From NCBI GenBank assembly GCA_019925095.2, contig CM034413.1:13475001-13539000 (forward strand): DNA of 64,000 bases, given 5' to 3'. Position 1 is the stretch's first letter. Every line of letters begins with the position of its first letter. Shown one piece after another: positions 1-10,370 of this stretch. Made by a program: the position numbers and the translations under genes. This DNA is from Dendrolimus kikuchii. Lineage: Eukaryota > Arthropoda > Insecta > Lepidoptera > Lasiocampidae. The notes under the pieces are model-generated. The model was not told the DNA's origin. It made no database searches and saw nothing but the letters and a program-made list of their open reading frames with translations.

Positions 1-113
1 TAGTAGTAATCTCTCCTTAATGACACCTGTACACACTTCTTCCTTCGTTGATAACTCTTTCACGGTACAGGCTGTCCGTTTATGGAACTCACTGGCACTC
101 GACATCAGACAAT
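1..113 (+). pseudogene. C-terminal tail of a non-LTR reverse transcriptase (fragment)
   Basis: The frame is open from the window edge to a stop at 111-113 and contains DNSFTVQAVRLWNSL, the hydrophobic LWN-type block found near the C-terminus of many insect non-LTR retrotransposon ORF2 proteins. The same block (DNSFTVQAVKLWN) occurs at 55440-55672, so both are 3' pieces of one LINE family. The 5' part lies outside the window or is missing. It is a dead fragment, not a host gene. Clade cannot be set from this little. Confidence 0.6.
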
Positions 114-553
114 GATCTGGCCGATTGCCAGATTTCAAGGGTGCAAGGGTAAGAGGGAATGGAGATAAATGGACTCACCCGTAATAATATGAGCTGAGTA
201 ACCGGAGCGTCTGCGATACAGGAGCAGCAGTGCGTGTTCTCTTGTTATATATCTCCCGCTTCACAACTAGATTCACTTGCCACTTATCACCAAGCTCTTG
301 GAACCCGATTAGTATTGCAATTGGGTGGATATCTCAAATGCGCGCGCGATGCGTGAATGTCTTTACGACGGGTCGATTCAGACTGATCGTTGAGACGCGG
401 AAGTGCGGGGTAAATTACTTTTTCGGGGAATCATCGTTCGTTACGCGGTGGCGTGAACAGACAAGTATATCCATATTGTCTTTTAAACTGATGCTTACTA
501 AATATCCTTGGTCGTCGCAAGTCTAAAACATGCTGCTGATTCTATATATAGTA
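114..553. other. Region without recognised gene
   Basis: Probably includes the 3' UTR of the LINE fragment before it. A 98-residue open frame at 230-526 has no recognisable motif and is not called. Confidence 0.4.
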
Positions 554-756
554 TGACTAGCTTCTGCCTGCAACTTCGTCCGCGTGGAATAATTGAAAAA
601 ATAAGTTTGGTTTTAGCGTGATGATATATAGCCTATAGCCTTCCTCGATAAATGGGCTATCTAACATTGAAAGAATTTTTTAAATCAGATTAGTAGTTCC
701 TGAGATTAGCGCGTTCAAACAAACAAACTCTTCAGCTTTATATATTAGTATAAAAT
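554..756 (+). repeat. Family C interspersed repeat, copy 1
   Basis: It starts with a diverged CTAG/CGTCCGCGTGGAAT head, has the shared core TAGCCTTCCTCGATAAATGG, and ends CTTCAGCTTTATATATTAGT. Other copies are at 41132, 47067, 55718 and 56362, all on the + strand. No coding capacity. This resembles a very common lepidopteran short repeat; whether it is a SINE or a truncated LINE 3' end is unclear. Confidence 0.75.
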
Positions 757-889
757 ATATCTTATTATTGTATAGTATATAAAGTATATTATTATTTCAT
801 TTGTATATTTAGTAGTTCTTTTTTAAGTATTTTTAATATATATCAAATAAAAAATAAACACATATTGAAAAAACATAAAAAGCTGACGT

Positions 890-1690
890 CTGCCGGCAGC
901 GGGACCTAGGGTCCAAGCTACCGGTGGTTAAGACTCCAGAGGCAGGAACTTCCTTACAATGCGTGCCGTGCTCAGGAGAACCGCCTTCTGTGTCTGGTCC
1001 TTCATCGCTTTACCGAGTGAGAACCTCTCCAGGTGTCGGTCGAGGCTCTTCGCTACTTAACCGTTAACGTTATTATTACTATTATAATGTATGTCTTGGA
1101 AGACCACGGGCCATAAAAATGGCCCGGACATTTGAAGGGCTTGCGTGGGGCCATAGGAAGGCCAACACGTAGAGGCCCTTTGACAAATTTAATATAAATG
1201 TGGCGTGACAATGACCGGCGATTATCCCTGTCTACACCATACATTAATGCACCCAAGGACAAACCCCGGCCAGTGTAGGATTATTGTGGGAAATGAGGAC
1301 AAAAAGTACCGGGCTATTGGGGTGAACTGCTAGTGGCTCTAGGGGTCTGGGAATATGGGGACTATGGTGTCTGCCCGTCGCAATGTTCAGGGAACATGGA
1401 AAAATGGCCAGACGGTGACTCGCTACACTCCCTGCATGGGCCCCAAAAAAATGCCATAGAAGACAGGGGCAACATGGGTGTGAGTGGCTAAGGGGTGTAG
1501 AGAGGTGGGCTGCAGGTTCACCGAATCTACTTCTGATGTGATGCCAATTATCACTTCCACCCCTGGAGCTTGAGTCTTAGCTCTAGCGATCTCCACTCCG
1601 TGCCGGCTGGCTAAGGCAAGCACGGAGTCGTGTACGAGGTGTCGCTACTCACCTAAGGCTTCGCCACAAAGCCCCCCCTGCGGGTTTATT
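890..1690. repeat. GC-richer LINE 3'-end-like region containing family M
   Basis: About 800 bases of clearly higher GC than the flanks. Bases 1073-1245 match 41700-41855 (GACCACGGGCCATAAAA, then GGCTTGCGTGG, AACACGTAGAGGCCC and GCGATTATCCCTGTCT). The upstream part (CTACCGGTGGTTAAGACTCC) and downstream part (AACATGGGTGTGAGTGGC) look like 3' untranslated sequence of lepidopteran non-LTR elements. There is no long open frame. Assignment to LINE UTR is inference. Confidence 0.45.
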
Positions 1691-1764
1691 ATTTCATTTA
1701 TTCTTGGAATGTTTCATATTACTTATTGTCTTCACCGCCACTGGTGTCTTAATATTTTCCTTAG

Positions 1765-1890
1765 TCTTGGGGGTTGTCTGGAAGAGATCGCTTTAAGCGA
1801 TAAGGCCGCCCTTTGTTCAACATTTACTGTACTTAGTTTTAATTTTTGGGGAACAATAAAGTGTTTTTATTCATTCATTCGTTCAATAAC
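1765..1890 (+). mobile_element. Family N LINE 3' end, copy 1
   Basis: Contains CTGGAAGAGATCGC, a short hairpin (stem ATCGCT/AGCGAT at 1787-1801), TAAGGCCGCC, then an AATAAAGT signal and an (ATTC)n tail. The arrangement (hairpin, polyadenylation-like signal, microsatellite tail) fits the 3' end of a non-LTR retrotransposon. Other copies: 6826 (+), 56586 (+) and 61915 (-). Confidence 0.7.
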
Positions 1891-2126
1891 ATTTTGAAAG
1901 AGGGATAGGTTTTAGAGAAGTGGTTTCGGTTTAATCATATCGGTTTTTTTTTAAACCACTTACCGTGAAAACGGAATGAGAATCGGCGAAAACATACTAT
2001 GCGCCGTTAAATCCGCTTACACTTGTAGTGCTTGGATGTTTGTGAAAACAAACAGACACTTTGAACGTTCTGAATGTGGGAAAATTCCATTGAAACAATA
2101 ATAATGCCTTGGTTTCTAAGAGAGTT

Positions 2127-2235
2127 TGGATGGCCTCTGAGGTTGAGTAGGCTTGCCTTTGCCGGCCTACTTCACTGCAAGGCAGAGGCTCCAGGTTCGA
2201 TTACTGGCATGGTAACTTTAGTTAGTGAACTTTAT
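2127..2235 (+). mobile_element. Family L tRNA-derived SINE, head fragment (copy 1)
   Basis: Reads GGCCTCTGAGGTTGAGTAGG, then a B-box-like AGGTTCGATTACTGG. The same layout (A box, GCCGGC..TACCTCA, B box) is in copies at 12300, 14259, 35239 and 41480. Body truncated where the family D repeat begins. Confidence 0.65.
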
Positions 2236-2239
2236 TTAC

Positions 2240-2458
2240 TACTAGCTGTACCCGGCAGACATTGTCCTGCCCTTAATAGGGGTCCTGCCCATAGGAGATC
2301 AGTGGCGCCACCTATCAGGTCCATTTGTGAATCTAAACCATCTTGGGACCCACTTGAACACACAAAAAAAAAATTCATTAAAGTCGGTTCAATTATTTAG
2401 GAAGAGTTCAGTGATATACACACATAGACACAAAGCAGAAGAATTTTATATATGAAGA
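2240..2458 (+). repeat. Family D interspersed repeat, copy 1
   Basis: Starts CTAGCTGTACCCGGCAGAC, passes GTGGCGCCACCTATC and AATCTAAACCATC, and ends near AGAAGAATTTTATATATGAA. A closely similar + copy is at 55199; minus-strand copies are at 11838 and 44966. Non-coding. Confidence 0.7.
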
Positions 2459-2747
2459 TTTTTGGGGCATACTCAGGACACTTGACCAAATTTTTGACAA
2501 TTTGATCAGTGGTTTAGGAATGCATATTGAACAAACATAAAAACATTGATTTTTATTTATATAGATATTTTTTGAGCCAGAAACCCCTTTAGGGATTCTT
2601 CAGGACACCGTACCAAAGTTTTATCAAAATCTGACCACTGGCTTAGGAGTGCATCGAGGACAAACCTACAAACATTGATTTTTATTTGTAAGAAGTTGGT
2701 ATGTAAAGAAGATGTACATTATGTCAGAAAACTACCTAAGTAGCCCA

Positions 2748-2812
2748 TGCTGTTCCGGCTAGGATTTGAACCTGCGTCCTGTGAGCTTGGAACGCGAGTG
2801 CGTTAACCAAAG
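2748..2812 (-). mobile_element. Family H tRNA-derived SINE, head fragment
   Basis: On the minus strand a B-box-like GGTTCAAATCC and an upstream A-box-like region match the heads of full family H copies (see 27278). Only the tRNA-like part is present, and it stops just before the A1 insertion site. Confidence 0.5.
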
Positions 2813-2838
2813 GATTTTCGTGGTTTTTTTTTATTATA

Positions 2839-3214
2839 AATACATACATAACTTCACGCCAGTTCCCTTGCGGGGTAGGCACGAACAACAGAGCGCCATT
2901 TATTTATGGCGCCTATAGCGCCTTATTCTTACACATCTCACTTGCTTCTTTGACATTCATAACTCTTGTCATGCACGCTCGTCTGTTCTTAAGGCTCCTA
3001 ACATCACCTTCTGCTAGTACACGATCAATTTGATCATGGGAGGTGTGTCGTGGCCTTTCACGACTTCTCCATCCATCCATTCATCCACTTTTGCATTGTA
3101 TATCTGTTTAGTCATTCTTTCATCATGCATTCGTTCCACATGCCCGAACCACCGGAGCATTCCTTTCCTTACCTCCACCCCGACACTCTCTTTCAGACCA
3201 ACTCTCTTTCTTAC
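2839..3214 (-). mobile_element. Family A, copy A1: 5'-truncated RTE-like non-LTR retrotransposon
   Basis: On the minus strand this ends in AACTGGCGTGAAGTTATG followed by a (TATG)n tail. Its open frame matches the family's reverse-transcriptase C-terminus (WFGHVERM, GRPRHTFHDQIDRVL, MTRVMNVKEASEVCKNKPKW). It is flanked by the 12-base TSD TTTTTTATTATA (2827-2838 and 3215-3226), which proves retroposition of an already truncated copy. A small local insertion at about 2899-2922 makes a GCGCCAT/ATGGCGC hairpin and breaks the frame. Family-level facts: RTE-clade LINEs carry short tandem-repeat tails rather than long poly(A); clade assignment is inference. Confidence 0.9.
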
Positions 3215-3226
3215 TTTTTTATTATA

Positions 3227-3563
3227 CCAGTGTATAAATAAACATAATGCTCAAGGTCATAGAAAAGTAACTTATGTAAGAGCATCTGGTAAACCATTTT
3301 CAATAACACAAGCCGTATCAAATGTGATTACGCGTACTCCGTATCTTTCCTCTTTGATGTATCAAATTGGTATCGTTGCCAATAAAACGATATTACAATA
3401 TTGTTATATTGAATGAAGAATTTATTTCGCTGCTTTGTTGTGTTATATTTTATTCTTGATTCTATTTTCGATTGAATAAATTTTATTAATAAATAAAATA
3501 ATAGACGATCTATCTCTGTCTGTTAAGTTCGAATTAATCAACCAAAGTGAACGCATCTATATA
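3227..3563. other. AT-rich region, nothing recognised
   Basis: No repeat family of this window and no plausible coding exon found. Confidence 0.4.
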
Positions 3564-3727
3564 TTAGTACGTGAAGCAAAAACTTTGTACCCCTTTTTAC
3601 GAAAATAGCGCGGACGGAGGAGTATGAAATTTCGCACATTTATAGTTTATATAGAGATATAGAGAAGAAGCGACGAATGCTAATATTTTTTTTAAACTAT
3701 ACATAAAAAATACATTAAATCAATAAA
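3564..3727 (+). repeat. Family K interspersed repeat, copy 1 (truncated)
   Basis: Shares GTGAAGCAAAAACTTTGTAC and GGACGGAGGAGTATGAAAT with copies at 43187 and 58506. It stops in an A-rich run where the J1 element begins, so J1 probably inserted here or the two recombined. Confidence 0.7.
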
Positions 3728-4456
3728 AAAAACTTCGTTTAAAAAAACCGACTTCAAAAACTAAAAAGTATAAAATAACTTATTTCTAAAGCTATTATTA
3801 TTAATATATATTATCTAAAACATCTTAAAGTCGGTGCTTAGTAATTTTCAAAATATAGTAATTTTTATGTTTTACTTTGCACCCACTTCAAGATGTTTTA
3901 GATAATATATATTAATAATAATAGCTTTAGAAATAAGTTATTTTATACAATTTAGTTTTTTAGTTTTTGAAGTCGGTTTTTTTTAAACGATTTTTTTTTT
4001 TATTTGTTACTTTTTAGTGTCTAGCTATGTATGGGTAGACCTACGAAAGGTGCCGCGCTCCTTAAAAAATATAGGTCCCAAGAAACGGGAACAAAAAAAT
4101 GTTCGTAAAATGAAAACTACTGGGCCAAACTATGTTAAATTTTTAGGGGACCAAATGGCAACTATTCCGCATCAAACTAAACAAGAATCACGTAAATCGG
4201 ATTATAAATCTCAGCGTAATCGGTGTACATCATATGGAACGGAATGGAAAAATTTTCATAAAAAATGTTCATAAAATGAAAACTACTGGGCCAAACTGTG
4301 TCAAATTTTTAGAGGACCAAATGGCAGCTATTCCGCGTCGAACAAAAAAAGAATCACGTAAATCGGATCATAAATCTCGGAGCAATCGGTGAACAAACAA
4401 AAAAAAAGATCCCGACGAATTGAGAACCTCCTCCTTTTTTTGAAGTCGGGTTAAAT
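3728..4456 (+). repeat. Family J long inverted-repeat element, copy 1
   Basis: Arms 3731-3837 and 3879-3990 are near-perfect inverted copies (ACTTCGTTTAAAAAAACCGA against TCGGTTTTTTTTAAACGA) around a roughly 40-base loop. A non-palindromic body follows, ending TTTTTTTGAAGTCGGGTTAA, so ACCGACTTCAAAAA-like sequence is present at three places. The body holds a direct duplication: 4101-4225 is repeated at 4267-4391. The copy at 30938 (minus strand) has only one unit, so the duplication is private to this copy. Likely a non-autonomous DNA element; no transposase seen. Confidence 0.75.
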
Positions 4457-4782
4457 ATGATACAGTACCCCTTATGGTCCAAACACACATTTTGTCACAT
4501 GCTTACCACAAGCAAGACCCGCTCGCTTCTGTCAATCGCAAAAACCACACCAATTCCAGCGTTCATGCATTCACTTCGTCAGCTACACTAACCCGCGTGG
4601 CACATTGAATTATGTACAATTATAAGTGTACAAATAGAATTCAGAGGCCGAAACTCACATTCCAGCACGTACGGACCACGCCTCCATTGCATTACATTAC
4701 ACGCATTGCAGCTCGTGAGAGGCCCGATACTTGGTTTACATTGATGCCAAGATTAGTGTTAAGATTGATCGTGCCTAATGGT
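4457..4782. other. Region without recognised feature
   Basis: Moderate GC patches but no family match within the window and no convincing open frame. Confidence 0.35.
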
Positions 4783-4860
4783 GAAAGAAAAGAAAGAAAG
4801 AAGAAAGAAAAACTTTATTTGAAGAGATAGCGACTTTTTATGGTGGGGCATCATCTGCGA
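4783..4860 (-). mobile_element. LINE 3'-end fragment with (CTTT)n tail
   Basis: On the minus strand the sequence ends AAATAAAGTTTTTC then (TTTC)n. A similar AGTTTATTTGAAATAATAGC segment is at 35090. The layout matches the CR1-like LINE tails at 24350 and 50944, but the body is too short to class. Confidence 0.4.
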
Positions 4861-4863
4861 TAG

Positions 4864-5202
4864 TACATACATACATACATACATAACTTCACGCCAGTTC
4901 CCTCGTGGGGTAGGCACGAACAACAGAGTGCCATTTAGGCTTATTCTTACACACCTCACTTGCCTCTTTGACATTCATAACTCTTGTCATGCAAGCTCGT
5001 CTGTTCTTAAGGCTCCTGACATCACCTTCTGCTAGTACACGATCAATTTGATCATGGAAGGTGTGTCGTGGCCTTCCACGACTTCTGCATCCATCCACTT
5101 TTGCATTGTATATCTGTTTAGTCATTCTTTCATCATGCATTCTTTCCACATGTCCGAACCACCGGAGCATTCCTTTCCTTACCTTCACCCCGACACTCTC
5201 TT
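4864..5202 (-). mobile_element. Family A, copy A2
   Basis: The minus-strand frame (99 residues) is intact across the RT C-terminus to the stop, and the tail has six TATG units. The copy is truncated 5' at the CACTCTC segment. No clear TSD found. Confidence 0.88.
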
Positions 5203-5334
5203 ATATAGTGTAACAGATATAGGCCGTTGACGCAGATATGGCGACGGGTTTAATTAGATATTTGAGATGCGACATGTAATTTTTTACAAGTCTCTAATAT
5301 TGTCGCAGGTGCGGACCGCACCATAATGAAGCGT

Positions 5335-5482
5335 ACATACATACATACATAACTTCACGCCAGTTCCCTTGCGGGGCAAGCACGAACAACAGAGCGCCAT
5401 TTAGGCCCATTCTTACACACCTCACTTGCTTCTTTGACATTCATAACTCTTGTCATGCACACTCGTCTGTTCTTAAGGCGTG
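5335..5482 (-). mobile_element. Family A, copy A3 (short)
   Basis: Only the last roughly 125 bases of the element plus tail. Flanked by the 11-base TSD TAATGAAGCGT (5324-5334 and 5483-5493). It lies 130 bases from A2 in the same orientation, but the distinct TSD shows an independent insertion, not a tandem duplication. Confidence 0.9.
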
Positions 5483-5493
5483 TAATGAAGCGT

Positions 5494-5948
5494 GTTATAT
5501 ATAATTCGCGCAATTAATTTGATAATACAAAATACGTAAATGTAATGAATTTGTAGAGGGTTCTAATTTTTTTTATAATTAATTTAAAAATGAGAAAAAA
5601 GCAGGTAGGCTAATCCGGATCAGCAGATTCCGAAAATGCTCCGAAAATTGGAATTTTCGTCTGTCTGTCTGTTTTGGCGTCACGTGACAAACTACTGAAC
5701 TGATTTAAAAATAAAGGTCGATACAGAGATATCTTATGTCACACTTCAGCATTTAGGATGTCTTCTTCTCGATAGAAGACCTCGCCTCTGTGGGATAGAC
5801 GAATATAAAATGATAATAAAGTAATAAAGTCATTTAGTGAGTAAAACATTATTCACATATTTTCAGTACATTGCTCCTCAAACTAGGTCGACATGTATCT
5901 TGCGGACCGGACATCCTTCCTAATTGGTATAATTCTGTTCGTGAAGTT

Positions 5949-5950
<2 letters not shown>
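5494..5950. other. AT-rich region, nothing recognised
   Basis: Contains a common-looking GTCTGTCTGTCTGTTTTGGC stretch near 5660 that may be an old LINE remnant; not assignable. Confidence 0.35.

Positions 5951-6032
<82 letters not shown>
5951..6032. repeat. (TA)n microsatellite
   Basis: About 80 bases of alternating TA with two short interruptions (CATACA and GCA). Open frames of Y/I repeats here are artefacts. Confidence 0.95.
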
Positions 6033-6034
<2 letters not shown>

Positions 6035-6074
6035 TATATCTACTGTAGAACAATAATATATATATATAATAAAA

Positions 6075-6250
6075 TCGATTGCTGTTCGTTAGTCTCGCTA
6101 AAACTCGAGAACGGCTGGACTGATTTGGCTAATTGTGGTTTTGAATTATTTGTGGAAGTCCAGGCAAGGTTTAAAAGGCAAGTAAATATGAAAAAAATGC
6201 TTGGAATGTAGTAATAATGATTCTGAGGCGGTACGAAGTTTGCCGGGTCA
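6075..6250 (+). repeat. Family Q repeat fragment
   Basis: Contains GCTAAAACTCGAGAACGG, GACTGATTTGGCTAATT and ends at TTTGCCGGGTCA, a signature I associate with a common lepidopteran short repeat. It is interrupted at its end by A4. Confidence 0.45.
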
Positions 6251-6754
6251 TACATACATAACTTCACGCCAGTTCCCTTGCGGGGTAGGCACGAACAACA
6301 GAGCGCCATTTAGGCTTATTCTTACACACCTCACTTGCTTCTTTGACATTCATAACTCTTGTCATGCACGCTCGTCTGTTCTTAAGGCTCCTGACATCAC
6401 CTTCTGCTAGTACACGATCAATTTGATCATGGAAGGTGTGTCGTGGCCTTCCACGACTTTTGCATCCATCCAATTTTGCATTGTATATCTGTTTAGTCAT
6501 TCTTTCATCATGCATTCGTTCCACATGCCCGAACCACCGGAGCATTCCTTTCCTTACCTTCACCCCGTCACTCTCTTTCAGACCAACTCTCTTTCTTACT
6601 TCAGTATTATGAACGCGGTCCGCGAGCGTCACTCCGCAAATTTTGCGCAGTGCTCGCATCTCGACCGCGTTTACTCTACTTTCATGCTCTCTCTTCCATA
6701 CGCAACTCTCGCTTCCATACGTGAGCGTAGGTACCAGCACCGCGTTATGTATGT
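6251..6754 (-). mobile_element. Family A, copy A4 (long, intact 158-residue frame)
   Basis: The longest uninterrupted family A frame in the window. Minus strand, 158 residues: residues about 1-55 carry the LTYGSES block and ICGVTLADR, about 70 is WFGHVERM, about 95 is GRPRHTFHDQI, and the stop is just before the (TATG)n tail. This is the region after the reverse-transcriptase palm/thumb. The catalytic YADD and the endonuclease are absent, so the copy cannot be autonomous. TSD not clear. Confidence 0.9.
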
Positions 6755-6825
6755 CATTTATATATATATATATTTTCTCTGTTGCATAATAATTACAGAT
6801 AATTTAAGAATTTATTTTGAGTCAG

Positions 6826-6900
6826 GTTGCCTGGAAGAGATCGCTTTTAGCGATAAGGCCGCCTTTTGTTTTCCCAAGTAACTATTGTTTCTTTTTTGTA
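6826..6900 (+). mobile_element. Family N LINE 3' end, copy 2 (short)
   Basis: Keeps GTTGCCTGGAAGAGATCGC, the hairpin with loop TTT, and AAGGCCGCC, then diverges. Confidence 0.65.
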
Positions 6901-7254
6901 CTACCATTGCAAATTTTGGCAACGCGGCGCGTACGTAGTTGTGCTGGCGCAGTCTTGTCTAAATTATTATAGTGATCCAAATATTCGCTTTTGATCCGTC
7001 TAAATGTTCTGTTGTCGCTATTAAACTGTAAAAGAATCAAAATGGCAACTCGGGCATGTTGATTAATGATTGTAATGTAAGGGAAGAGCTAATTTTAGAA
7101 GAACAGCGCCGCGCACTAATCCGCGCCATATGGTGCGTACGCGCACAATATAATGTTTGATTATATTATTAAAATTTATTGCCGTAGTCCTAACGTAATA
7201 TGAGCTTGCATAAATCAAATGCTAATTTCTAACTATATATATTACTACTACTAT
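6901..7254. other. Region without recognised feature
   Basis: No family match or coding signal found. Confidence 0.35.
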
Positions 7255-7540
7255 TACTATATATATTCTGACATACATCTTCTGTCACATCACATATCAT
7301 CCTTCACACAATCCATCCATCTCTTTTGGTCTACCTTTACATCTTGTACTTTAACGTTCTTTTGGTCACGTGACTTTCATCCCTCCTCATAACATGCCCA
7401 TACCACCTTAATCTTCTTCCTCTCAATCTTTCAGTCACGGGTCCAACTTTCAAAGACCCCTCCGTATGTACTCATTTCTCACCTTATCCATTCTTGTAAC
7501 ACCACACATCCATCCCAAGATTCTCACACCGCAGTTGATA
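7255..7540 (-). pseudogene. Family G: C-terminal tail of a second RTE-like reverse transcriptase, copy 1
   Basis: The minus strand reads, with frameshifts, through MCGVTRMDKVRNEY, a W/YGHVMRRDE-like block and GRPKKRWMDCVKDDM. This matches the C-terminal layout of family A proteins but is a different element. Other pieces: 19460-20210 (+, split by LTR2), 33974-34048 (-) and 34642-35070 (-, split by A11). Decayed copy. Confidence 0.65.
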
Positions 7541-8070
7541 ATATTACTTTTGAAATAACTTTAAAAGGGGTCAAGATAATCCTCCGAATATAAAAGAGAA
7601 GAAAGCACAATAAATCACCGACATTTCAACCCCAATTTGCTTATCCTCTCGATCCGACGGTTTATATCCGTCGGCGATGTGTCAAAAATTAACCAAAAAC
7701 GGAATCGAAGTCGAGACGTTCCAATAATAACTTCCCCTTCACGACATTCCTTACGTCTGTCGGTGTGCTGGTGTTTTGTTGGATATTTTTGTGTGAACTC
7801 AAAAAGGAAATGCCGAGTCCAATTATAGTTGTATCCTGGTAATAAGATCTGTGGAGGAATAGGAAGGACGTGAATAGATAAAGAGGTCTTTGGCTGCCGT
7901 TTAAATGGTGAAAGTTGCCGCTGCAGTTTTTTTTTTCGAAAACTGTAAAATATTGATTAACGAGTGACCAGTATAATGTAGAATGTTGATTGCATTAACG
8001 AAAGGTTATATGATTTTGTTGTAAGTTTGGTTTTGGTTTAGGTTTGGAAACTCTTCAAAAACACGCGCTG
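7541..8070. other. Region without recognised feature
   Basis: A 63-residue frame at 7637-7828 shows no motif. No repeat family identified. Confidence 0.35.
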
Positions 8071-8390
8071 TTTTTTTTATTTTTTTTATTGCAGGAGTTC
8101 AGCAGACAGGCAGACGGCCCACTTGATGAAAGGCGGTTACTATCGCCTATAGACATTTGCAACACCAAAGGTGCTACAAATGCGCTGCTGCTCTCCTAAA
8201 GGGGACTGGAACCTGGTCACTAATGCCGGAAAACAACTCAAGGTTGTTATGGCGATATACTTTAGACCAGTGGTGGTAGCCATCCAGTCGGGCAAATGCC
8301 CTACCAGCTGGCTGTGGGTTGTTTTGTCGCCTATTACGACAGGCCGCCCGGCCGTAGGAAATTGTATTCTTTCTCCGTTCCTGCACGGAT
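8071..8390 (-). mobile_element. Family B SINE-like element, copy 1 (full length)
   Basis: Minus strand runs from ATCCGTGCAGGAACGGAG to CTGAACTCCTGCAATAAAA plus poly(A). The family consensus is about 310 bases without an obvious tRNA A/B box pair. Many copies share an open frame on each strand, but the frames vary between copies and have no codon-level conservation that I can see. Best read as a retroposed SINE or the 3' end of an unseen LINE. Confidence 0.85.
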
Positions 8391-8396
8391 GTTGCC

Positions 8397-8591
8397 ATGT
8401 GCGCCGCTTTTCACTTCAAGCCATAATATGTTGCGAAGCGGTGGTAAATTAGGCTAAATAATAATTTTACTCATTGACACTTGACATCTTTACCTTCCGT
8501 GATCGTGGCCTCTGAAAAGTGGCCGAAACGTCGGAATAAAAATCAAATGAAATGCCGCGTATATAACTTTTAGAATGTAGTTTTCATTGTG
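8397..8591 (+). repeat. Family I foldback element, right-half fragment
   Basis: Contains TGACACTTGACATCTTT, CGTGATCGTGGCC, GTGGCCGAAACGTCGG and a diverged inverted-repeat end. The left arm is missing. It abuts B1. Confidence 0.65.
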
Positions 8592-8828
8592 CATAGTTTC
8601 ATCCAATCAACTAATAATCTATTGCAAAAGACATGGTAACAACGTGCAATAAGATCGCATGTTTCTTTTTTTACCTCTATGGCGTACAAATTGCTATGCC
8701 TATTGTTATTAATAATTATTACTTATTAATAATAATACAAACACAGCTCGCAATTTGAAAATATAATAATAATAAAAAATAATAGTTTCAGTAATAAATA
8801 ATCCAAGTAATTCTTTAACATATCTATA
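8592..8828. other. AT-rich spacer
   Basis: Repeated TTATTAATAATAA runs; no feature. Confidence 0.4.
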
Positions 8829-9000
8829 CGAATATTATAAAGGGGAAAGATGGGTATTTTTTTTATATTTTTGTTTTTTGTGTTAAACTCAAAAACTACT
8901 TAACCGATTCCAAAAATTCTTTGATCGTTCGTACGCTACAATATCCCTGATTAATATTTAATTTTTTAGGGCAGGGCAACGTCTACCGAGACCTCTGGTA
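8829..9000 (-). repeat. Family D-like repeat, diverged copy
   Basis: On the minus strand ends carry GCCCTGCCCTAAAAAAT-like and AAACTACTTAACCGATTCC-like blocks resembling the 'GCAGAC..AACCGAT' layout of family D. Identity is low. Confidence 0.4.
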
Positions 9001-10134
9001 TGTCATAAAAGAAACAAGTTAATGTTTTATTTCCAATTTATATTTAGGGCAATTAGTATCCCAGTTCGTGGTACTCACGGTGTGTTGTATCGAGTGGTCG
9101 AAGCCGTGCCTTTTCAGCAGGATGTGCTTCCGTTGGTAATTCGAGCGATATGGACTCCGAGTGAGGTGTTTTTGGGAGTTTAAATGTCTATTAGTGAATT
9201 TAAGGAACATCTAACTTTAGATATTATAGTAAAAAATGTTTTAAATTAACTCATTAAATTCTTAAAATAAATTAAATTATAAATAAATTAATCTAAAGTA
9301 TGTAACAAATCGCTGCCAGAAGGAAGCGTGCCCAGAAGGCTGGCTGCATTGCCACGCTGCATGGCAATGCTGATTCGTTGCGCGAAATACGAACCAGCCC
9401 TCTGATCAAGGGTGGTATCAAATTTATTTGAAGAAACCCTTTGCCGATGGACCCCACAGACCTAAAATTTCAACTCCAAACGGCACAAATATGTAACCCC
9501 TTGGTTCCATATTTGCCTGTTTTGAGATCTTCTGCTCTCGAAGCAGCGTTGCCAGCCCCTGACTTAGTCACTGGAAGATGTGATGCCGCCAGAGTGTCAA
9601 CGCATGTCGCGTCCTACACAAGCGGCCTTCCTGTCCTCTAAGAAATAAGTGGCATTCCATCCGGCCTCTTGCCATCGTCGCGCACCAAGCCATCTGGCTA
9701 TAGGATGACTGGTATGCCGACGCTGATAGAGCTCGGCGGATGATGTCATTGAGGCATGACGAGATCTTCGGCCAACACTTATGTATTTTAGGAGTCGGTT
9801 TTATAATTTCATTTCATCTGCTAGCAATAGGCGTATTTTAAGTACTAATCGGTGTTAGTAGTGTCGGCGAAGCTTCGTTCGTTTTGCCATGATAACGTGT
9901 TTATTAGTGAATCGCAACAGAGGCACCAAACCAATGGGATTGTGTTTCGGTTAAAAAATATCCTAGGTTTTAGCCCGAGATATAAACTAACTTTGTGTCG
10001 AGTTTCGTTTAAATCTGTTCAACAGTTTTTTGGTGATGCTGTATGAGATTTTAAAAGATGCATTTCGGGAATCTTGAAAGAATTTTGAAAGTCATTGTAT
10101 ACATAAACTCGACCGGAATAGGTAGATAACGGAA
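9001..10134. other. Unassigned region with a GC-richer patch
   Basis: Bases 9300-9780 are GC-richer (CAGAAGGCTGGCTGCATTGC, GCCAGCCCCTGACTTAG) and look like decayed LINE 3' sequence, but no other copy is in the window. Bases 9890-10045 carry a GCCCGAGATATAAACTAA segment similar to the family T-like remnants at 29520 and 53300. Confidence 0.35.
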
Positions 10135-10370
10135 AACGGGCATTTGCCCGACTGGACGGCTACCACCCCTGGTCTAAAGTATGTCGCCATAACAACCTTG
10201 AGTTGTGTTCCGGCATTAGTGACCAGGTTCCAGTCTCCCTTAAGAGAGGAGCAGCGTATTTGTAGCACCTTTGGTGTTGCATATGTCCATAGGCGATGGT
10301 AACCGCTTTCCGTCAAGTGGTCCGTCTGCCTGTCTGCTGAACTTCTGCAATAAAAAAATAAAATAAACAG
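10135..10370 (+). mobile_element. Family B, copy 2 (5'-truncated)
   Basis: Starts at GGCATTTGCCCGACTGGA, about 85 bases into the consensus, and ends CTGCAATAAAAAAATAAAAT. Confidence 0.85.

Noticed and set aside
4863..5482. A2 and A3 as a tandem duplication or array
   Set aside because: They have different 5' ends and A3 has its own TSD; they are separate insertions.
5871..6056. Tyr/Ile-repeat protein frames (also at 22546-22895 and 24784-25026)
   Set aside because: They are translations of (TA)n microsatellites.
6264..6740. 158-residue frame as a host gene
   Set aside because: The same protein sequence recurs 18 times with TSDs and a common tail; it is the truncated C-terminus of a retrotransposon protein.
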